Shown: in pieces, positions 1 to 8,981 of the stretch
Position numbering within the stretch: the stretch's first letter is position 1
Layout of the letters: the number at the start of each line of letters is the position of its first letter
NCBI GenBank assembly: GCA_963701325.1
Contig: OY969604.1
Span: forward strand, 2,480,001 to 2,544,000
Direction of reading: 5' to 3'
DNA length: 64,000 nucleotides
Origin: Bog-756 sp963701325
GTDB lineage: Bacteria > Actinomycetota > Acidimicrobiia > Acidimicrobiales > RAAP-2
Translations under genes and position numbers: made by a program
Notes under the pieces: model-generated
What the model was told of the DNA's origin: nothing
The model's database searches: none
What the model saw: the letters and a program-made list of their open reading frames with translations, nothing else

Positions 1-1482
1 CTCTCGGCGGAGCGGACCGCAGACATCGGCGCACACGTCGCGGCCGCGCTCGGGTACGCGCACAAGCACCTGGTCGTCCACCGCGACGTCAAACCCGGGA
101 ACGTGCTGATCACCGATGATGGCCATGTCAAGGTGACCGACTTCGGGATCGCCAGGGCGATCAACACCGAGGAGAGCCTCACCCAGACCGGCGCGGTGAT
201 GGGTACGGCCACCTACTTCTCACCCGAACAGGCCGAGGGGATCGGGGTCGACGCCCGCAGCGACATCTACTCCCTCGGCGTGGTCCTCTTCGAGATGGTG
301 ACCGGTCGTCCCCCCTATCTCGGGGAGTCGCCGGTGGCAGTGGCCTCGAAGCACGTACGCGACAGTCCTCCGGCTCCCCGCGAGCTCAACCCGACGATCC
401 CGGCGACCTTCGAGGCCATCATCCTCAAGTCGATGGCCAAGGATCCTGCCCACCGCTACCAGACGGCCGAGGACCTCCGCGCCGACCTGCTCCGCTTCAC
501 CGAGGGGCGCAGCGTGCTCGCCGGAGACGACACGACCTCTCTCATGGCCGCGGCAGCGGGCACCGCAACGGTCGCCTCCTATCTCTCACCCGACGACACG
601 CGGGCGGTCTCGACGGTGGGCGGCGATCCGGCCGAGCCACCTGACGAAGGATCGAGCAACCGGACCCGCAACTATGCCATCGCCCTCGCCATCCTCCTGG
701 TGCTCCTCGCCGGCGCCGGGGTCCTCCTCGCCCGCAACCTCGGCTACCTCGGGGGCAGCGCGTCGTTCAACCTTCCGTCGGTGGTCGGCCAGCAACAGGC
801 GGTGGCGACTGCCACCCTCACGGGCGACGGGCTGCAGGTCATCTCGACCAAGCAGGTCTCGAGCGACACCCCGGGCACGGTCATCTCGACCAATCCCGCG
901 GGAGGTGCCCTGGTCAAGAAGGGGGACACCGTGACCATGAAGGTCGCCAAGCTCGCCCCGCCCCAGCAGGTCACCGTGCCCGACGGGTTGACCAACACGA
1001 CCCAGACCAACGCAGAGGCCATCCTGCAGAGCGCGGGGCTGCAATACACGGTGGTCACCCGGACCAGCACGGCTCAGCAGGGCATCGTGCTCAGCACCAA
1101 CCCGAGTTCCGGCACCACCATCAACGCGGGCGGGACGGTCACCCTCACCGTGTCGTCGGGTCCTGCGAACGTGACGGTGCCGTCGCTCATCGGCCTCTCG
1201 CAGACGGTGGCCGGGCAGACCCTCGGCAGTTACGGCCTTCGGGTGGGCAACGTCTCCTCGCAGGCCTCCCAGTACCCGCCCGGTGTGGTCGTCGCTTCGA
1301 ACCCCGGAGCCGGAGCGTCGGTCCCACCGGACAGCCCGGTCGACATTGCGGTCTCCTCGGGGCCGGCGCCCTCCACGACGACGACACCGTCCAGCACCAC
1401 CACGACGACGACGCCGTCTTCCTCGACTTCGACGACCTTGAACCCCGGGGGGAACGGCAACGGGCACGGCAACAACGGCTGA
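1..1482 (+). CDS. pknB: PASTA-domain Ser/Thr protein kinase, PknB type (5' end missing)
   Basis: C-terminal 493 codons of a membrane Ser/Thr kinase; the N-lobe lies outside the window. Visible in order: catalytic loop HRDVKPGN (codons 27-34), DFG (47-49), SPEQ of the activation segment (74-77), a transmembrane helix near 225-245, three extracellular PASTA repeats beginning near codons 257, 324 and 391, and a Thr/Ser-rich tail ending GNGNGHGNNG. The family senses peptidoglycan fragments or lipid II and phosphorylates wall-synthesis and division proteins. Position next to a pabA-type gene and crgA is the usual actinobacterial pknB neighbourhood. The reading frame is open from base 1, so the GTG at 103 is internal. 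Three PASTA units is fewer than the four of mycobacterial PknB. Confidence 0.95.
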   Translation, partial: LSAERTADIGAHVAAALGYAHKHLVVHRDVKPGNVLITDDGHVKVTDFGIARAINTEESLTQTGAVMGTATYFSPEQAEGIGVDARSDIYSLGVVLFEMVTGRPPYLGESPVAVASKHVRDSPPAPRELNPTIPATFEAIILKSMAKDPAHRYQTAEDLRADLLRFTEGRSVLAGDDTTSLMAAAAGTATVASYLSPDDTRAVSTVGGDPAEPPDEGSSNRTRNYAIALAILLVLLAGAGVLLARNLGYLGGSASFNLPSVVGQQQAVATATLTGDGLQVISTKQVSSDTPGTVISTNPAGGALVKKGDTVTMKVAKLAPPQQVTVPDGLTNTTQTNAEAILQSAGLQYTVVTRTSTAQQGIVLSTNPSSGTTINAGGTVTLTVSSGPANVTVPSLIGLSQTVAGQTLGSYGLRVGNVSSQASQYPPGVVVASNPGAGASVPPDSPVDIAVSSGPAPSTTTTPSSTTTTTTPSSSTSTTLNPGGNGNGHGNNG

Positions 1483-1524
1483 CGGTAACTGCGTGTGCCG
1501 CCGCGCCGTCGGCGGCGTCAGCCC

Positions 1525-2106
1525 TTAGCGTGTGGCCCGCTCGAGGAAGTTGGCGAGCAGGGACGGACCGCTCGGGGTGAGGAACGATTCGGGGTGGAAC
1601 TGGACACCTTCCACGTCGAGGGTGCGGTGACGCAGTCCCATGATCACGCCGTCCGATGTCTCGGCGGTGATCTCCAGCAGGTCGGGAAGCGTCGAGCGCT
1701 CGACGATCAGTGAGTGGTAGCGGGTGGCCACGAACGGATCGGGCAGCCCGGTGAAGACCCCCACCCCCCGATGGTGGATGCCCGACGTCTTGCCGTGCAT
1801 GAGGGTGGGAGCGGCCACAACCTCGCCCCCGAAGACCTGACCGAGCGCCTGGTGGCCGAGGCAGACCCCGAGGATCGGGCACTCGCCGGCGAGCTCGCGG
1901 ATCACGTCCATGCTGATGCCGGCGCTCTCGGGGCGTCCGGGCCCTGGTGAGATGAGGATGGCGTCGGGGGCGGCCGCCCGGATGCCGGCCACGTCGATGG
2001 CGTCGTTGCGGTGCACCACCGGGTCGGCACCCAGCTCGCCGAGCTCTTGGACGAGGTTGTAGACGAAGGAGTCGTAATTGTCGATCACCAGCACGCGGGT
2101 GGCCAT
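1525..2106 (-). CDS. pabA: Glutamine amidotransferase subunit of aminodeoxychorismate/anthranilate synthase
   Basis: 193-residue class I glutamine amidotransferase that supplies ammonia to chorismate for p-aminobenzoate (folate) or anthranilate (tryptophan) synthesis. Seen: N-terminal VLVIDNYDSFVYN, oxyanion-loop SPGPGRPE, nucleophile in GVCLGHQALGQ (Cys82), and HPES (His171, Glu173). The ATG at 2106 is chosen because the family begins just before this beta strand; a longer reading to 2163 adds an unconserved leader. GGGAG lies directly upstream. The gene is convergent with pknB and divergent from crgA, an arrangement common near the actinobacterial kinase cluster. PabA and TrpG cannot be separated from sequence alone, and no partner subunit is in view. 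Confidence 0.93.
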   Translation of the reverse strand: MATRVLVIDNYDSFVYNLVQELGELGADPVVHRNDAIDVAGIRAAAPDAILISPGPGRPESAGISMDVIRELAGECPILGVCLGHQALGQVFGGEVVAAPTLMHGKTSGIHHRGVGVFTGLPDPFVATRYHSLIVERSTLPDLLEITAETSDGVIMGLRHRTLDVEGVQFHPESFLTPSGPSLLANFLERATR

Positions 2107-2170
2107 GGCTCCCGAATGGTACCGGTCGGTCCGGGATGCCCCGCCGTCGCAACCGCACCTCACGGGTGGC

Positions 2171-2176
2171 TATCCT
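2171..2176 (+). promoter_or_regulatory. Putative -10 box of leaderless crgA
   Basis: TATCCT lies 6 nt before the crgA ATG with no Shine-Dalgarno sequence between, so transcription probably starts at the ATG itself. No clear -35 is seen. Confidence 0.5.
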
Positions 2177-2182
2177 TCGCCC

Positions 2183-2503
2183 ATGGCAACGAAGGCCACG
2201 CAGGGTCCGGGCAGGGCCCAGAAGAAGGGCGGTCGGACCACCCCTTCTGCCAAGGCAGGATCCAAGGCGGCATCCTCGGCCGGGTCGGTCCAGAGCCAGC
2301 GCTACACCCCTCCGGTCCCCAAGGGCGTCAAGAGCAGCCCGAGATGGATGGGCATCGTGATCATCGGGCTGTTCGTGCTCGGCGTCCTGGTGGTCATCCT
2401 CAACTACGGCGGCGCGCTCCCCGGTGGGGTCAACAATCTCTGGCTCATCGCCGCCATCGGCTCGATCTTCGCCGGGTTGATGATGGCGACCCGATACCAC
2501 TAG
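2183..2503 (+). CDS. crgA: Cell division protein CrgA
   Basis: 106-residue small membrane protein of the CrgA family, which in actinomycetes localises to the septum and helps recruit peptidoglycan-synthesis and divisome proteins. The first 50 residues are basic and rich in Gln, Lys and Ser; they are followed by the conserved RYTPPVPKGVKSSPRWMG stretch, a first membrane helix (about 55-77), a short Gly-rich loop and a second helix (about 85-103). Length and the two-helix layout fit the family. The ATG at 2183 is preferred over upstream in-frame codons because a -10 box sits just before it. It is divergent from pabA across a 76 bp gap. Confidence 0.95.
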   Translation: MATKATQGPGRAQKKGGRTTPSAKAGSKAASSAGSVQSQRYTPPVPKGVKSSPRWMGIVIIGLFVLGVLVVILNYGGALPGGVNNLWLIAAIGSIFAGLMMATRYH

Positions 2504-2538
2504 CGAGCTGCTGTCGAGCAGGCGGTGCCCGCCGGCAG

Positions 2539-3720
2539 TCAGCCGAGGCGTTCGATGATGGTGGCGTTGGCCATGCCGCCCCCCTCGCACATGGTGAGCA
2601 GGCCGTAGCGGCCGTTGGTGCGCTCGAGCTCGTTCACCAGCGTGGCCATGAGCTTGGCCCCCGATGCGCCGAGCGGATGACCGAGTGCGATCGCGCCGCC
2701 GTTCACGTTGACCTTGTCCATGTCGGCGTCGAGCTCCTTTGCCCATGCCAGGGGGACCGAGGCGAAGGCCTCGTTGATCTCGATGACATCGATGTCGTCG
2801 AGGGTCAGCTTGGCCTTCTCGAGCACGGCCCGCGTGGCGGGGATCGGTCCGGTGAGCATGAGGATCGGGTCGCTGCCGACGACGGCGAAGCTGTGGAATC
2901 GGGCACGCGGGGTGAGGCCGAGGGCCGCCGCCTTCTCCTCGCTCATGATGAGGACACCGGATGCGCCGTCGGTGATCTGCGACGAGTTGCCCGCGGTGAC
3001 CCGGCCGCCCTCGGCGCGGAATGCCGGCTTGAGGTTGGCCAGGACCTCCACCGATGAGTCCGGACGGATGCCCTCGTCGGTCGTGATCATCTCGTCGGTG
3101 TCCACCCGCTCGTCGTCCTTGATGGCGACAGGGATGATCTCGTGTTCGAAGCGGCCCTCGGCAGTGGCACGCGCGGCGAGGTGGTGGGACCGCACCGAGA
3201 ACTCGTCGAGCTCGTCGCGGCTGAGGTTCCACTGCTCGGCGATCAACTCGGCGCCCTCGCCCTGTCCGACGAGACCGCCCCGCTCGGCGTAGCGCTGCAT
3301 CATGCGGGGCCCGAAGGGATAACCGAGCTCGCGGACGACCGAGGACCCCATCGGGGTGCGCGTCATGACCTCCACGCCGCCACCCACGACGATGTCGTAG
3401 GCGCCGGCCATCACACCCTGGGCCGCGAAGTGGACGGCCTGCTGGGAGGAACCGCACTGGCGGTCGATGGTCGTCCCGGGGACGGACTCCGGGTACCCGG
3501 CGGCGAGGACCGCGTTGCGACCGACGTTGAGCGACTGCTCGCCGACCTGCATCACGCACCCCATGATCACGTCGTCGACCTCGGCGGGGTCGAGGTCGTT
3601 GCGCTCCATGAGCGCCTTGAGCGGCTCGGAGCCGAGGTCGGCTGCGTGCCAGTTGCGGAGTTTGCCGTTGCGCTTGCCCCCTGCGGTGCGGACTGCGTCG
3701 ATGATCACGGCGTTGGTCAT
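2539..3720 (-). CDS. Thiolase family protein (acetyl-CoA acetyltransferase)
   Basis: 393 residues, full length for a type II thiolase, which either condenses two acetyl-CoA or cleaves 3-ketoacyl-CoA. Seen: N-terminal VIIDAVRTAGGKRNGKLR, acylation cysteine in RQCGSSQQA (Cys89), the GHPLGASG loop (His348) and the C-terminal catalytic cysteine in CEGGGMAN (Cys378). The start at 3720 follows GGAGA with 6-nt spacing; the frame stays open to 4023 but that extension is unconserved. Direction (biosynthetic or degradative) cannot be told. No 3-hydroxyacyl-CoA dehydrogenase or hydratase is adjacent, so it appears to be a stand-alone gene. Confidence 0.93.
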   Translation of the reverse strand: MTNAVIIDAVRTAGGKRNGKLRNWHAADLGSEPLKALMERNDLDPAEVDDVIMGCVMQVGEQSLNVGRNAVLAAGYPESVPGTTIDRQCGSSQQAVHFAAQGVMAGAYDIVVGGGVEVMTRTPMGSSVVRELGYPFGPRMMQRYAERGGLVGQGEGAELIAEQWNLSRDELDEFSVRSHHLAARATAEGRFEHEIIPVAIKDDERVDTDEMITTDEGIRPDSSVEVLANLKPAFRAEGGRVTAGNSSQITDGASGVLIMSEEKAAALGLTPRARFHSFAVVGSDPILMLTGPIPATRAVLEKAKLTLDDIDVIEINEAFASVPLAWAKELDADMDKVNVNGGAIALGHPLGASGAKLMATLVNELERTNGRYGLLTMCEGGGMANATIIERLG

Positions 3721-3950
3721 GGTGCATCTCCTTCCGAGGTCCGGCGGAACTGATCCTGCCGGCCTGCTCTGATCGGTCGTGCGGTGAGTGGGGCGTCGAG
3801 CGCGCGAGCAGGACTGCAGTGCTCGGTGAGCGAGTCTAGCGACCCCCCCGTCCCGGGTCGCCAACCGCCGGTGCGAACCGGTCCAAGGTTCCCACCAGGA
3901 ACTTCTCCGCGGTGCGGGTGCGGCAGTCCGGTCCCGTCCCATCCCCGCAC

Positions 3951-3956
3951 TACCGT
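3951..3956 (+). promoter_or_regulatory. Putative -10 box of leaderless thioesterase gene
   Basis: TACCGT is 8 nt before the GTG at 3965; there is no ribosome-binding site, fitting a leaderless start. Confidence 0.45.
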
Positions 3957-3964
3957 CGGGATCC

Positions 3965-4420
3965 GTGACGGGCCGGATCAAGGACATGGACCGCTGGCTG
4001 GGCGACGGTGGGATGCCGCTCATCGGGACGGTGGGTGCGACCTTCGAGGGCTACGGCGTCGACGGCGAGGATCTCGGTTGGGTGGCCGGGTCGTTTACGC
4101 CGGCTGCGGTGGCCGGCAACCTCCGTGGGATCGTGCAGGCCGGCGTGCACGGACTCCTGCTCGACGCCGCCATGAACTTCGCGATCAACGCAGCGCTTCC
4201 CGGTAGAGCGCGCACCCGTGCAACCTTGGAGATGAAGGTCGAGACCATGCGTCCGGCCCGGGTGGGTGAGTCGTACCGCCTGCGGGGCGAGGTCGTGCGC
4301 CTCGCCCGCCAGGTGGCCTATGCGGAGGCGACGGTCACCGACCCGGCCTCCGGGCTGATCAGCCGCTCGACGGGTACCTTCCTCCTCGAGCGCCCCGACG
4401 ATCCGACCGCTGGCGGCTAG
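3965..4420 (+). CDS. Hotdog-fold acyl-CoA thioesterase (PaaI-like)
   Basis: 151-residue single hotdog domain. The features seen are GIVQAGVHGLLLDAAMN (central hotdog helix with its acidic residue), then TLEMKVETMRPARVGESY and a C-terminal strand with ATVTDPASG, which match the PaaI/4HBT thioesterase group that hydrolyses acyl- or aryl-CoA. GTG at 3965 is used because of the -10 box; an ATG seven codons in is an alternative. It probably leads a run with the next two + strand genes. The exact substrate is unknown. It may share intermediates with the divergently placed thiolase, which is inference only. Confidence 0.8.
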   Translation: MTGRIKDMDRWLGDGGMPLIGTVGATFEGYGVDGEDLGWVAGSFTPAAVAGNLRGIVQAGVHGLLLDAAMNFAINAALPGRARTRATLEMKVETMRPARVGESYRLRGEVVRLARQVAYAEATVTDPASGLISRSTGTFLLERPDDPTAGG

Positions 4421-4448
4421 CGCCACTCGCGGCGCCCCGGCGCCGCCG

Positions 4449-5159
4449 ATGCGACCGAGGCCCCGTGCCGCGACCCGCGGGAGTGCCGTGCCACAGCCCG
4501 ACGCCGACGGCGATACGGCCTGCACCGTCTGTGGACGCTTGGTGTCCGGCACCGCCGCGGTGTGCTTCTGCTGCCGGGTGCTCGCCGGGCAGCTGGGTCT
4601 TCCCCTGGTCCGGCTCACGGCGGTGGTCACCTACCGCCTGGGCGACCGGACCCACCGGTTGCTCCGCGGCTACAAGGACGACCCTGCGGGTGAGTCCCGG
4701 GCCGCGTACAGCAGCGAACTCGCCGCCCTGCTCAGCGCATGGTTGGCGTCGTCCGGCGCGGCCTTCTCGGCTGGGGGAGGTGGGGCGTGGACGGTGGTCA
4801 CCGGGGTGCCCTCGACGTGCCGGCCGGGGAGGGCGCCGGTCGAGCACCTCATCGAGGCGGTCCCGGAGCTGGCGGCCGGTCACCGGCGACTGCTCGGCCG
4901 TGGGACCGGCCCGCTCGACCACCTGGTCGCCGATCGCTCGGGGTTCGCCCTTGCGGCGGGGGTGGAGCGTGCCTGGCTCGCCCGCCAGCGGGTGCTCGTG
5001 GTCGATGACAGCACGGTGACCGGGGCGCGGGCCCAGAGCGCGGCTGCCGCGCTGCGCCTGGCAGGTGCCCGGGTCGCCGGGGTGCTGGCCGTCGGCAGGG
5101 CGCTTCCCGCGTCGGGACCGGTGCGGAGTGCGGCGCGGCCGACCGTTGGGTCGGGCTAG
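4449..5159 (+). CDS. ComF-like phosphoribosyltransferase-domain protein
   Basis: 236 residues. An N-terminal zinc-ribbon-like pair (CTVC near residue 25 and CFCC near 40) is followed by a degenerate type I phosphoribosyltransferase fold ending in the PRPP-binding-type signature VLVVDDSTVTGARAQSAAAA (about 184-203). This order is typical of the ComF/GntX group, linked in some bacteria to DNA uptake and otherwise of unsettled function. The C-terminal ~25 residues are unconserved. It starts 28 bp after the thioesterase and ends 3 bp before the next gene, so it is probably cotranscribed. No other competence gene is in the window. Confidence 0.8.
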   Translation: MRPRPRAATRGSAVPQPDADGDTACTVCGRLVSGTAAVCFCCRVLAGQLGLPLVRLTAVVTYRLGDRTHRLLRGYKDDPAGESRAAYSSELAALLSAWLASSGAAFSAGGGGAWTVVTGVPSTCRPGRAPVEHLIEAVPELAAGHRRLLGRGTGPLDHLVADRSGFALAAGVERAWLARQRVLVVDDSTVTGARAQSAAAALRLAGARVAGVLAVGRALPASGPVRSAARPTVGSG

Positions 5160-5162
5160 ACC

Positions 5163-6104
5163 GTGCGCATGGACCTCCGCATCTTCACCGAGCCTCAATT
5201 CGGCGCCACCTACGACGATCTGCTGGCTGTGGCCCAGGCGGCCGAGCGCTACGGATTCGACGCCTTCTTCCGCAGCGACCACTTCCTCACGATGGGGGGT
5301 TCCGGTCTGCCCGGCCCGACCGACTCCTGGGTCACCCTCGCGGGCATCGCGCGGGAGACCGAACGGATCAGGCTTGGGACGCTGGTGACCTCGGCCACCT
5401 TCCGCCTGCCCGGCCCGCTCGCCGTCTCGGTGGCTGAGGTCGATGCCATGAGCGGTGGTCGCGTCGAGCTCGGGATCGGGAGCGGGTGGTTCGACGACGA
5501 GCACACGGCCTACGGGATCCCCTTCCCCGACCTCGGCGAGCGGTTCGAGCGCCTCGAGGAGCAGCTTGCCATCGTGAGCGGCCTCTGGGCGACCCCTGTC
5601 GGCGAACGGTTCGGCTTCGAGGGCGCCCACTACACCCTGGTGGACTGCCCGGCACTGCCCAAGCCGGTCCAACGGCCCGGGCCCCCGATCATCGTGGGTG
5701 GTGGCGGTCCGACCCGGACGCCGCGTCTGGCTGCCACGTACGCGGCCGAGTTCAACATCCCGTTCTCGTCGCTGGACGTGACCGCCGCCCAGTTCGCCCG
5801 GGTCCGTGGGGCGTGTCGGGTGGCCGGACGGGACGCCGACTCGCTCGTCTACTCCTCCGCCCAGACCGTCTGCTGTGGTGCCGACGATGCCGAGATCGCC
5901 CGACGGGCGGCCGCCATCGGACGGCAGGTCGACGACCTACGGGCCAACGGACTGTGCGGTACGCCGGACGAGCTCGTGGCCCGGCTGGGCGAGTTCGCCG
6001 ACCGCGGCGCCTCACGCATGTACCTGCAGACCCTCGACTTGACCGATCTCGATCAGCTGGCCCTCATCGCCGAGGAGGTCCTCCCGCGGGTCAGCGGGAG
6101 CTGA
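5163..6104 (+). CDS. LLM-class F420-dependent oxidoreductase
   Basis: 313-residue TIM-barrel luciferase-like protein. Seen: N-terminal MDLRIFTEPQFGATYDD, the SDHF(L) strand near 38, the LGTLVTSATFRLPGPLAVSV strand near 75-94, and the SGGRVELGIGSGWFDDEH loop near 100-116 that binds the flavin-type cofactor. In actinomycetes this subgroup normally uses coenzyme F420 for hydride transfer; substrate is not predictable. The GTG at 5163 or the ATG two codons later may initiate. It is 3 bp behind the ComF-like gene, so translational coupling is likely. Confidence 0.9.
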   Translation: MRMDLRIFTEPQFGATYDDLLAVAQAAERYGFDAFFRSDHFLTMGGSGLPGPTDSWVTLAGIARETERIRLGTLVTSATFRLPGPLAVSVAEVDAMSGGRVELGIGSGWFDDEHTAYGIPFPDLGERFERLEEQLAIVSGLWATPVGERFGFEGAHYTLVDCPALPKPVQRPGPPIIVGGGGPTRTPRLAATYAAEFNIPFSSLDVTAAQFARVRGACRVAGRDADSLVYSSAQTVCCGADDAEIARRAAAIGRQVDDLRANGLCGTPDELVARLGEFADRGASRMYLQTLDLTDLDQLALIAEEVLPRVSGS

Positions 6105-6125
6105 GGCGGTCGCCGGCCCGGCGGC

Positions 6126-6593
6126 TCACCCCTTGGCGGTCACCAGGTCCTCGATGCGCTCGAGGCTCGTCTCCATGTTCTGGCGGGTCTTCTCCGGCAG
6201 GCTGCCCAGCTTGAGGAGGACCCGCTGGCGGTCCTGGCCGACGTCCCAGGTCTCGCGGACCAGCGTGCCGCCCTCGGCAGGCTCGAGCTCGTAGCGCCAG
6301 ATGCGCCCGGCCACGAACCTGCCCACGGGGCCGCCCGGCCGGGTCTGCCAGCTGATCCGGCGGTTCTCCTCGTACTCGATGACCGTGTTGGCCATCGAGT
6401 ACTTGATGCCGACCTGCATCGACATGCCGAAGGTCGACCCGGGCCCGAGGCGGGTGGGCGCCCCCGGCTTGACCCGCTTGACCGAACCGGAGCCGTCGAA
6501 CTCCGGGTGACGCGAGGCGTCGGCGAGCAGATCGAAGATGGCCTCTGGCGGCGCTGGGATCACCCGCTCCACCGAGACGACGTTGCCTTCCAT
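6126..6593 (-). CDS. SRPBCC-family (START-like) protein
   Basis: 155 residues forming a single helix-grip domain: N-terminal strand VERVIPAPPEAIFDLLADAS, the NTVIEYEENRRISWQTRPGG edge, and a C-terminal helix beginning near PEKTRQNMETSLERIED. Such proteins bind hydrophobic ligands or act as cyclases and aromatases; in actinomycetes many are uncharacterised lipid or polyketide handling proteins. The start at 6593 is preceded by GGGGGAG. It is convergent with the oxidoreductase gene and divergent from the glycosylase gene. Ligand unknown. Confidence 0.85.
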   Translation of the reverse strand: MEGNVVSVERVIPAPPEAIFDLLADASRHPEFDGSGSVKRVKPGAPTRLGPGSTFGMSMQVGIKYSMANTVIEYEENRRISWQTRPGGPVGRFVAGRIWRYELEPAEGGTLVRETWDVGQDRQRVLLKLGSLPEKTRQNMETSLERIEDLVTAKG

Positions 6594-6722
6594 GCACTCC
6601 CCCGTGGGTCGTCGCCCTGCCCGTCGTCGGACCTGCTCGGGGTCAGACTAGATGGCTCGGCGATTCCGAGTCGGCCGCCCGCCCTGGACGAGTGGTCCGG
6701 GTCGTCTGGCATCATCATCGGT

Positions 6723-7343
6723 ATGGCCACCTCGACCATTCGTGACGCGGTGGCCGTGCTCGGTGCAGGCGACCCCGTGCTGGCCGGCCTCATCGAGCGC
6801 CACGGGATGCCACCCCCGCGCCGCCGGATCGCCTCGACAGAGCGGTTCGGGCACCTCGCCGAGATCATCGTGTACCAGCAGCTCGCCGGCCGGGCCGCCG
6901 CCGCGATCCACGGGCGGCTGGTCGATGCGCTCGACGGCGAGGTGACCGCCGAACGCGTGTGGGCCACCCCGCTCGAGACGCTGCGGTCCTGCGGACTGAG
7001 CGGGTCGAAAGCCGCCTCGCTCCGCGACCTGGCGGAGAAGGTCCGCTCCGGCGAGGTCGAGCTGGCCAGGATCGGGCGCCTCTCGGACGCCGACGTGGTC
7101 CGCCACCTGATCGTGGTCCGCGGTCTCGGCCCGTGGTCGGCCCAGATGTTCCTCATCCGGACCCTGGGCCGGCTCGATGTTTGGCCGACCGGCGACTTCG
7201 GAGTACGGGCCGGCTACGCGCGGGCCTGGACCCTGGCCGAGATGCCCACACCGAAGGAGCTCGAGCTGCTCGGCGAGCCGTTCCGTCCGTACCGGAGCCT
7301 GGTCGCCTGGTACTGCTGGCGGGCGGTCGAGGAGGAGCGCTGA
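6723..7343 (+). CDS. DNA-3-methyladenine glycosylase, HhH-GPD (AlkA-like)
   Basis: 206 residues with the helix-hairpin-helix glycosylase fold: EIIVYQQLAGRAAAAIHGRL, hairpin VRGLGPWSAQMFLIR, and the catalytic aspartate in WPTGDFGVR (Asp158). It excises alkylated purines such as 3-methyladenine to start base-excision repair. The ATG at 6723 is selected; the frame is open further upstream but that part overlaps the divergent SRPBCC gene and is not conserved. No Fe-S cysteines are present, as expected for the AlkA branch as opposed to Nth/MutY. It is the first of three alkylation-repair genes within 5.1 kb. Confidence 0.92.
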   Translation: MATSTIRDAVAVLGAGDPVLAGLIERHGMPPPRRRIASTERFGHLAEIIVYQQLAGRAAAAIHGRLVDALDGEVTAERVWATPLETLRSCGLSGSKAASLRDLAEKVRSGEVELARIGRLSDADVVRHLIVVRGLGPWSAQMFLIRTLGRLDVWPTGDFGVRAGYARAWTLAEMPTPKELELLGEPFRPYRSLVAWYCWRAVEEER

Positions 7344-7379
7344 GCCGGCACCGCTGGGCTCCGCCCTGAGTCCCCCGGT

Positions 7380-8843
7380 TCAGTCGGCCCGACGCCACCC
7401 CCGCTCGAACGGCAGGCGCCAGCCGTTGGGGGCGATGAGGTCGCGGATCGCCCCCGGTCCCCACGAGCCGGCCGGGTAGGGGAGGACGGCCGGGGGCTGC
7501 TCGAGCAGGGGGGCCGAGACCTCCCAGAGCCGCTCGATGTCCTCGGCCGCGGTGAAGAGGGTCTGGTCGCCACACATCGCATCGTGGATGAGCCGCTCGT
7601 ACGCCTCCAGCGCGTCGGTGTCCCGTCCGGTCTCGTGCAGCGCGAACTGGAGGCTGAGCTTGTCGAGCTGCATGCCCGGGCCCGGGCGCTTCCCGTAGAA
7701 GGAGAGGGAGAGCCGCGACGAGTCGGCCAGGTCGAAGGTGAGGTGGTCGGGGCCCTGCGCCCCGATCCCGGAACCTGGGGGGAACATGCTCCTCGGCGGC
7801 TCCCGGAATGCGATCGAGATGATCCGGGCCCCCTGTGCCATGGCCTTGCCAGTGCGCAGATAGAAGGGGACACCGGCCCAGCGCCAGTTGTCGATCTCGC
7901 AACGGAGGGCGATGAAGGTCTCGGTCTGCGACCCGGCGGCCACCCCGGGGATCTCCCGGTACCCGTCGTACTGGCCGCGCACGACCTGGGCGGTGTCGAT
8001 CGGCTGCAGCGACCGGAAGACCTTGTTCTTCTCCTCGCTGATGGCCCGCGGCTCGAGTGAGGTGGGTGGCTCCATGGCCATGAAGGCGAGGACCTGCAAG
8101 AGGTGGGTCACCACCATGTCGCGGAACGCGCCCGTCTGCTCGTAGAAGCCGGCACGCGAGTCGACCCCGATCTCCTCGGGGACGTCGATCTGCACGTGGT
8201 CGATGTGGGCGCGGTTCCAGATGGGCTCGAAGAGGCCGTTGGCGAACCGGAAGGCCAGGATGTTCTGGGCCGCCTCCTTGCCGAGGAAGTGATCGATGCG
8301 GAAGACCTGCTCGGGGGCGAAGACGGCGTGGACCGCCTCGTTGAGGACGCGGGCGGTCGCGAGGTCGGTCCCGAAGGGCTTCTCCATGATGATCCGGGAT
8401 CGGTCGACGAGGTCGGCCTCGCCGAGCGCCCGTACCACCGCTCGGGCCGCGGCGGGCGGCGTGCTCAGGTAGTGCAGGCGTCGGCTGTGCTCGCCGAGGT
8501 CTGCCTCGAGCCGTGTGACCCGCTCGGCGAGGGCGCCCGGACCACGCTCCTCGGGGATGTAGTGGAGCCGGTCCCGGAAGGCGGGCCAATGGGAGTCGAC
8601 CACCTCCCGCGGGGCGAACCTGTGGCAGGCGGCGAGGGCGAGGTCCTGGAAGCCGGCATCGTCGATCGGGTCGAGCGAGGAGCCGAGCACGTGGCACTCC
8701 GGCAGCATCCCGGCGTGCGAGAGGCGCAGGAGACCGGGCAGCAGCTTGCGCTGGGCGAGGTCGCCGGTAGCTCCGAAGATCACGATGACGTGGGGGTGGG
8801 GCGCGTCCACTCCGGATGCCCCGACCGGTTCTGCGTCGCCCAT
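7380..8843 (-). CDS. zwf: Glucose-6-phosphate 1-dehydrogenase
   Basis: 487 residues, full length. It oxidises glucose 6-phosphate to 6-phosphogluconolactone and supplies NADPH. Seen: dinucleotide-binding IFGATGDLAQRKLLPGLL near the N terminus, EKPFGTDLATARVLN, and the active-site segment RIDHFLGKEAAQNILAFRF with the catalytic His. The ATG at 8843 is chosen because GGAGGA lies 8 nt upstream; a start at 8873 would place that site inside the gene. Unlike many actinobacteria it is not flanked by tal, tkt, opcA or pgl, so this may be a second, stand-alone copy. Confidence 0.95.
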   Translation of the reverse strand: MGDAEPVGASGVDAPHPHVIVIFGATGDLAQRKLLPGLLRLSHAGMLPECHVLGSSLDPIDDAGFQDLALAACHRFAPREVVDSHWPAFRDRLHYIPEERGPGALAERVTRLEADLGEHSRRLHYLSTPPAAARAVVRALGEADLVDRSRIIMEKPFGTDLATARVLNEAVHAVFAPEQVFRIDHFLGKEAAQNILAFRFANGLFEPIWNRAHIDHVQIDVPEEIGVDSRAGFYEQTGAFRDMVVTHLLQVLAFMAMEPPTSLEPRAISEEKNKVFRSLQPIDTAQVVRGQYDGYREIPGVAAGSQTETFIALRCEIDNWRWAGVPFYLRTGKAMAQGARIISIAFREPPRSMFPPGSGIGAQGPDHLTFDLADSSRLSLSFYGKRPGPGMQLDKLSLQFALHETGRDTDALEAYERLIHDAMCGDQTLFTAAEDIERLWEVSAPLLEQPPAVLPYPAGSWGPGAIRDLIAPNGWRLPFERGWRRAD

Positions 8844-8981
8844 GGACAGCGTCCTCCGCATCGACTCAGGCACGCTACCGGTGACCTGTTTCCTGCGTGT
8901 GTCGGGCGAACGAGTGGCGCGTGAACACGAGGCAAGGGTGCCGCCTCCCGTGGTGCCGAGCGTTCTGCCCGACCGGTCTGT

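Noticed and set aside
1187..3727. 846-codon open frame on the minus strand across pknB, pabA and crgA
   Set aside because: Arg/Pro/Gly-rich composition without motifs; it is antisense or out of phase with three well-supported genes. Long shadow frames are expected at this GC content.
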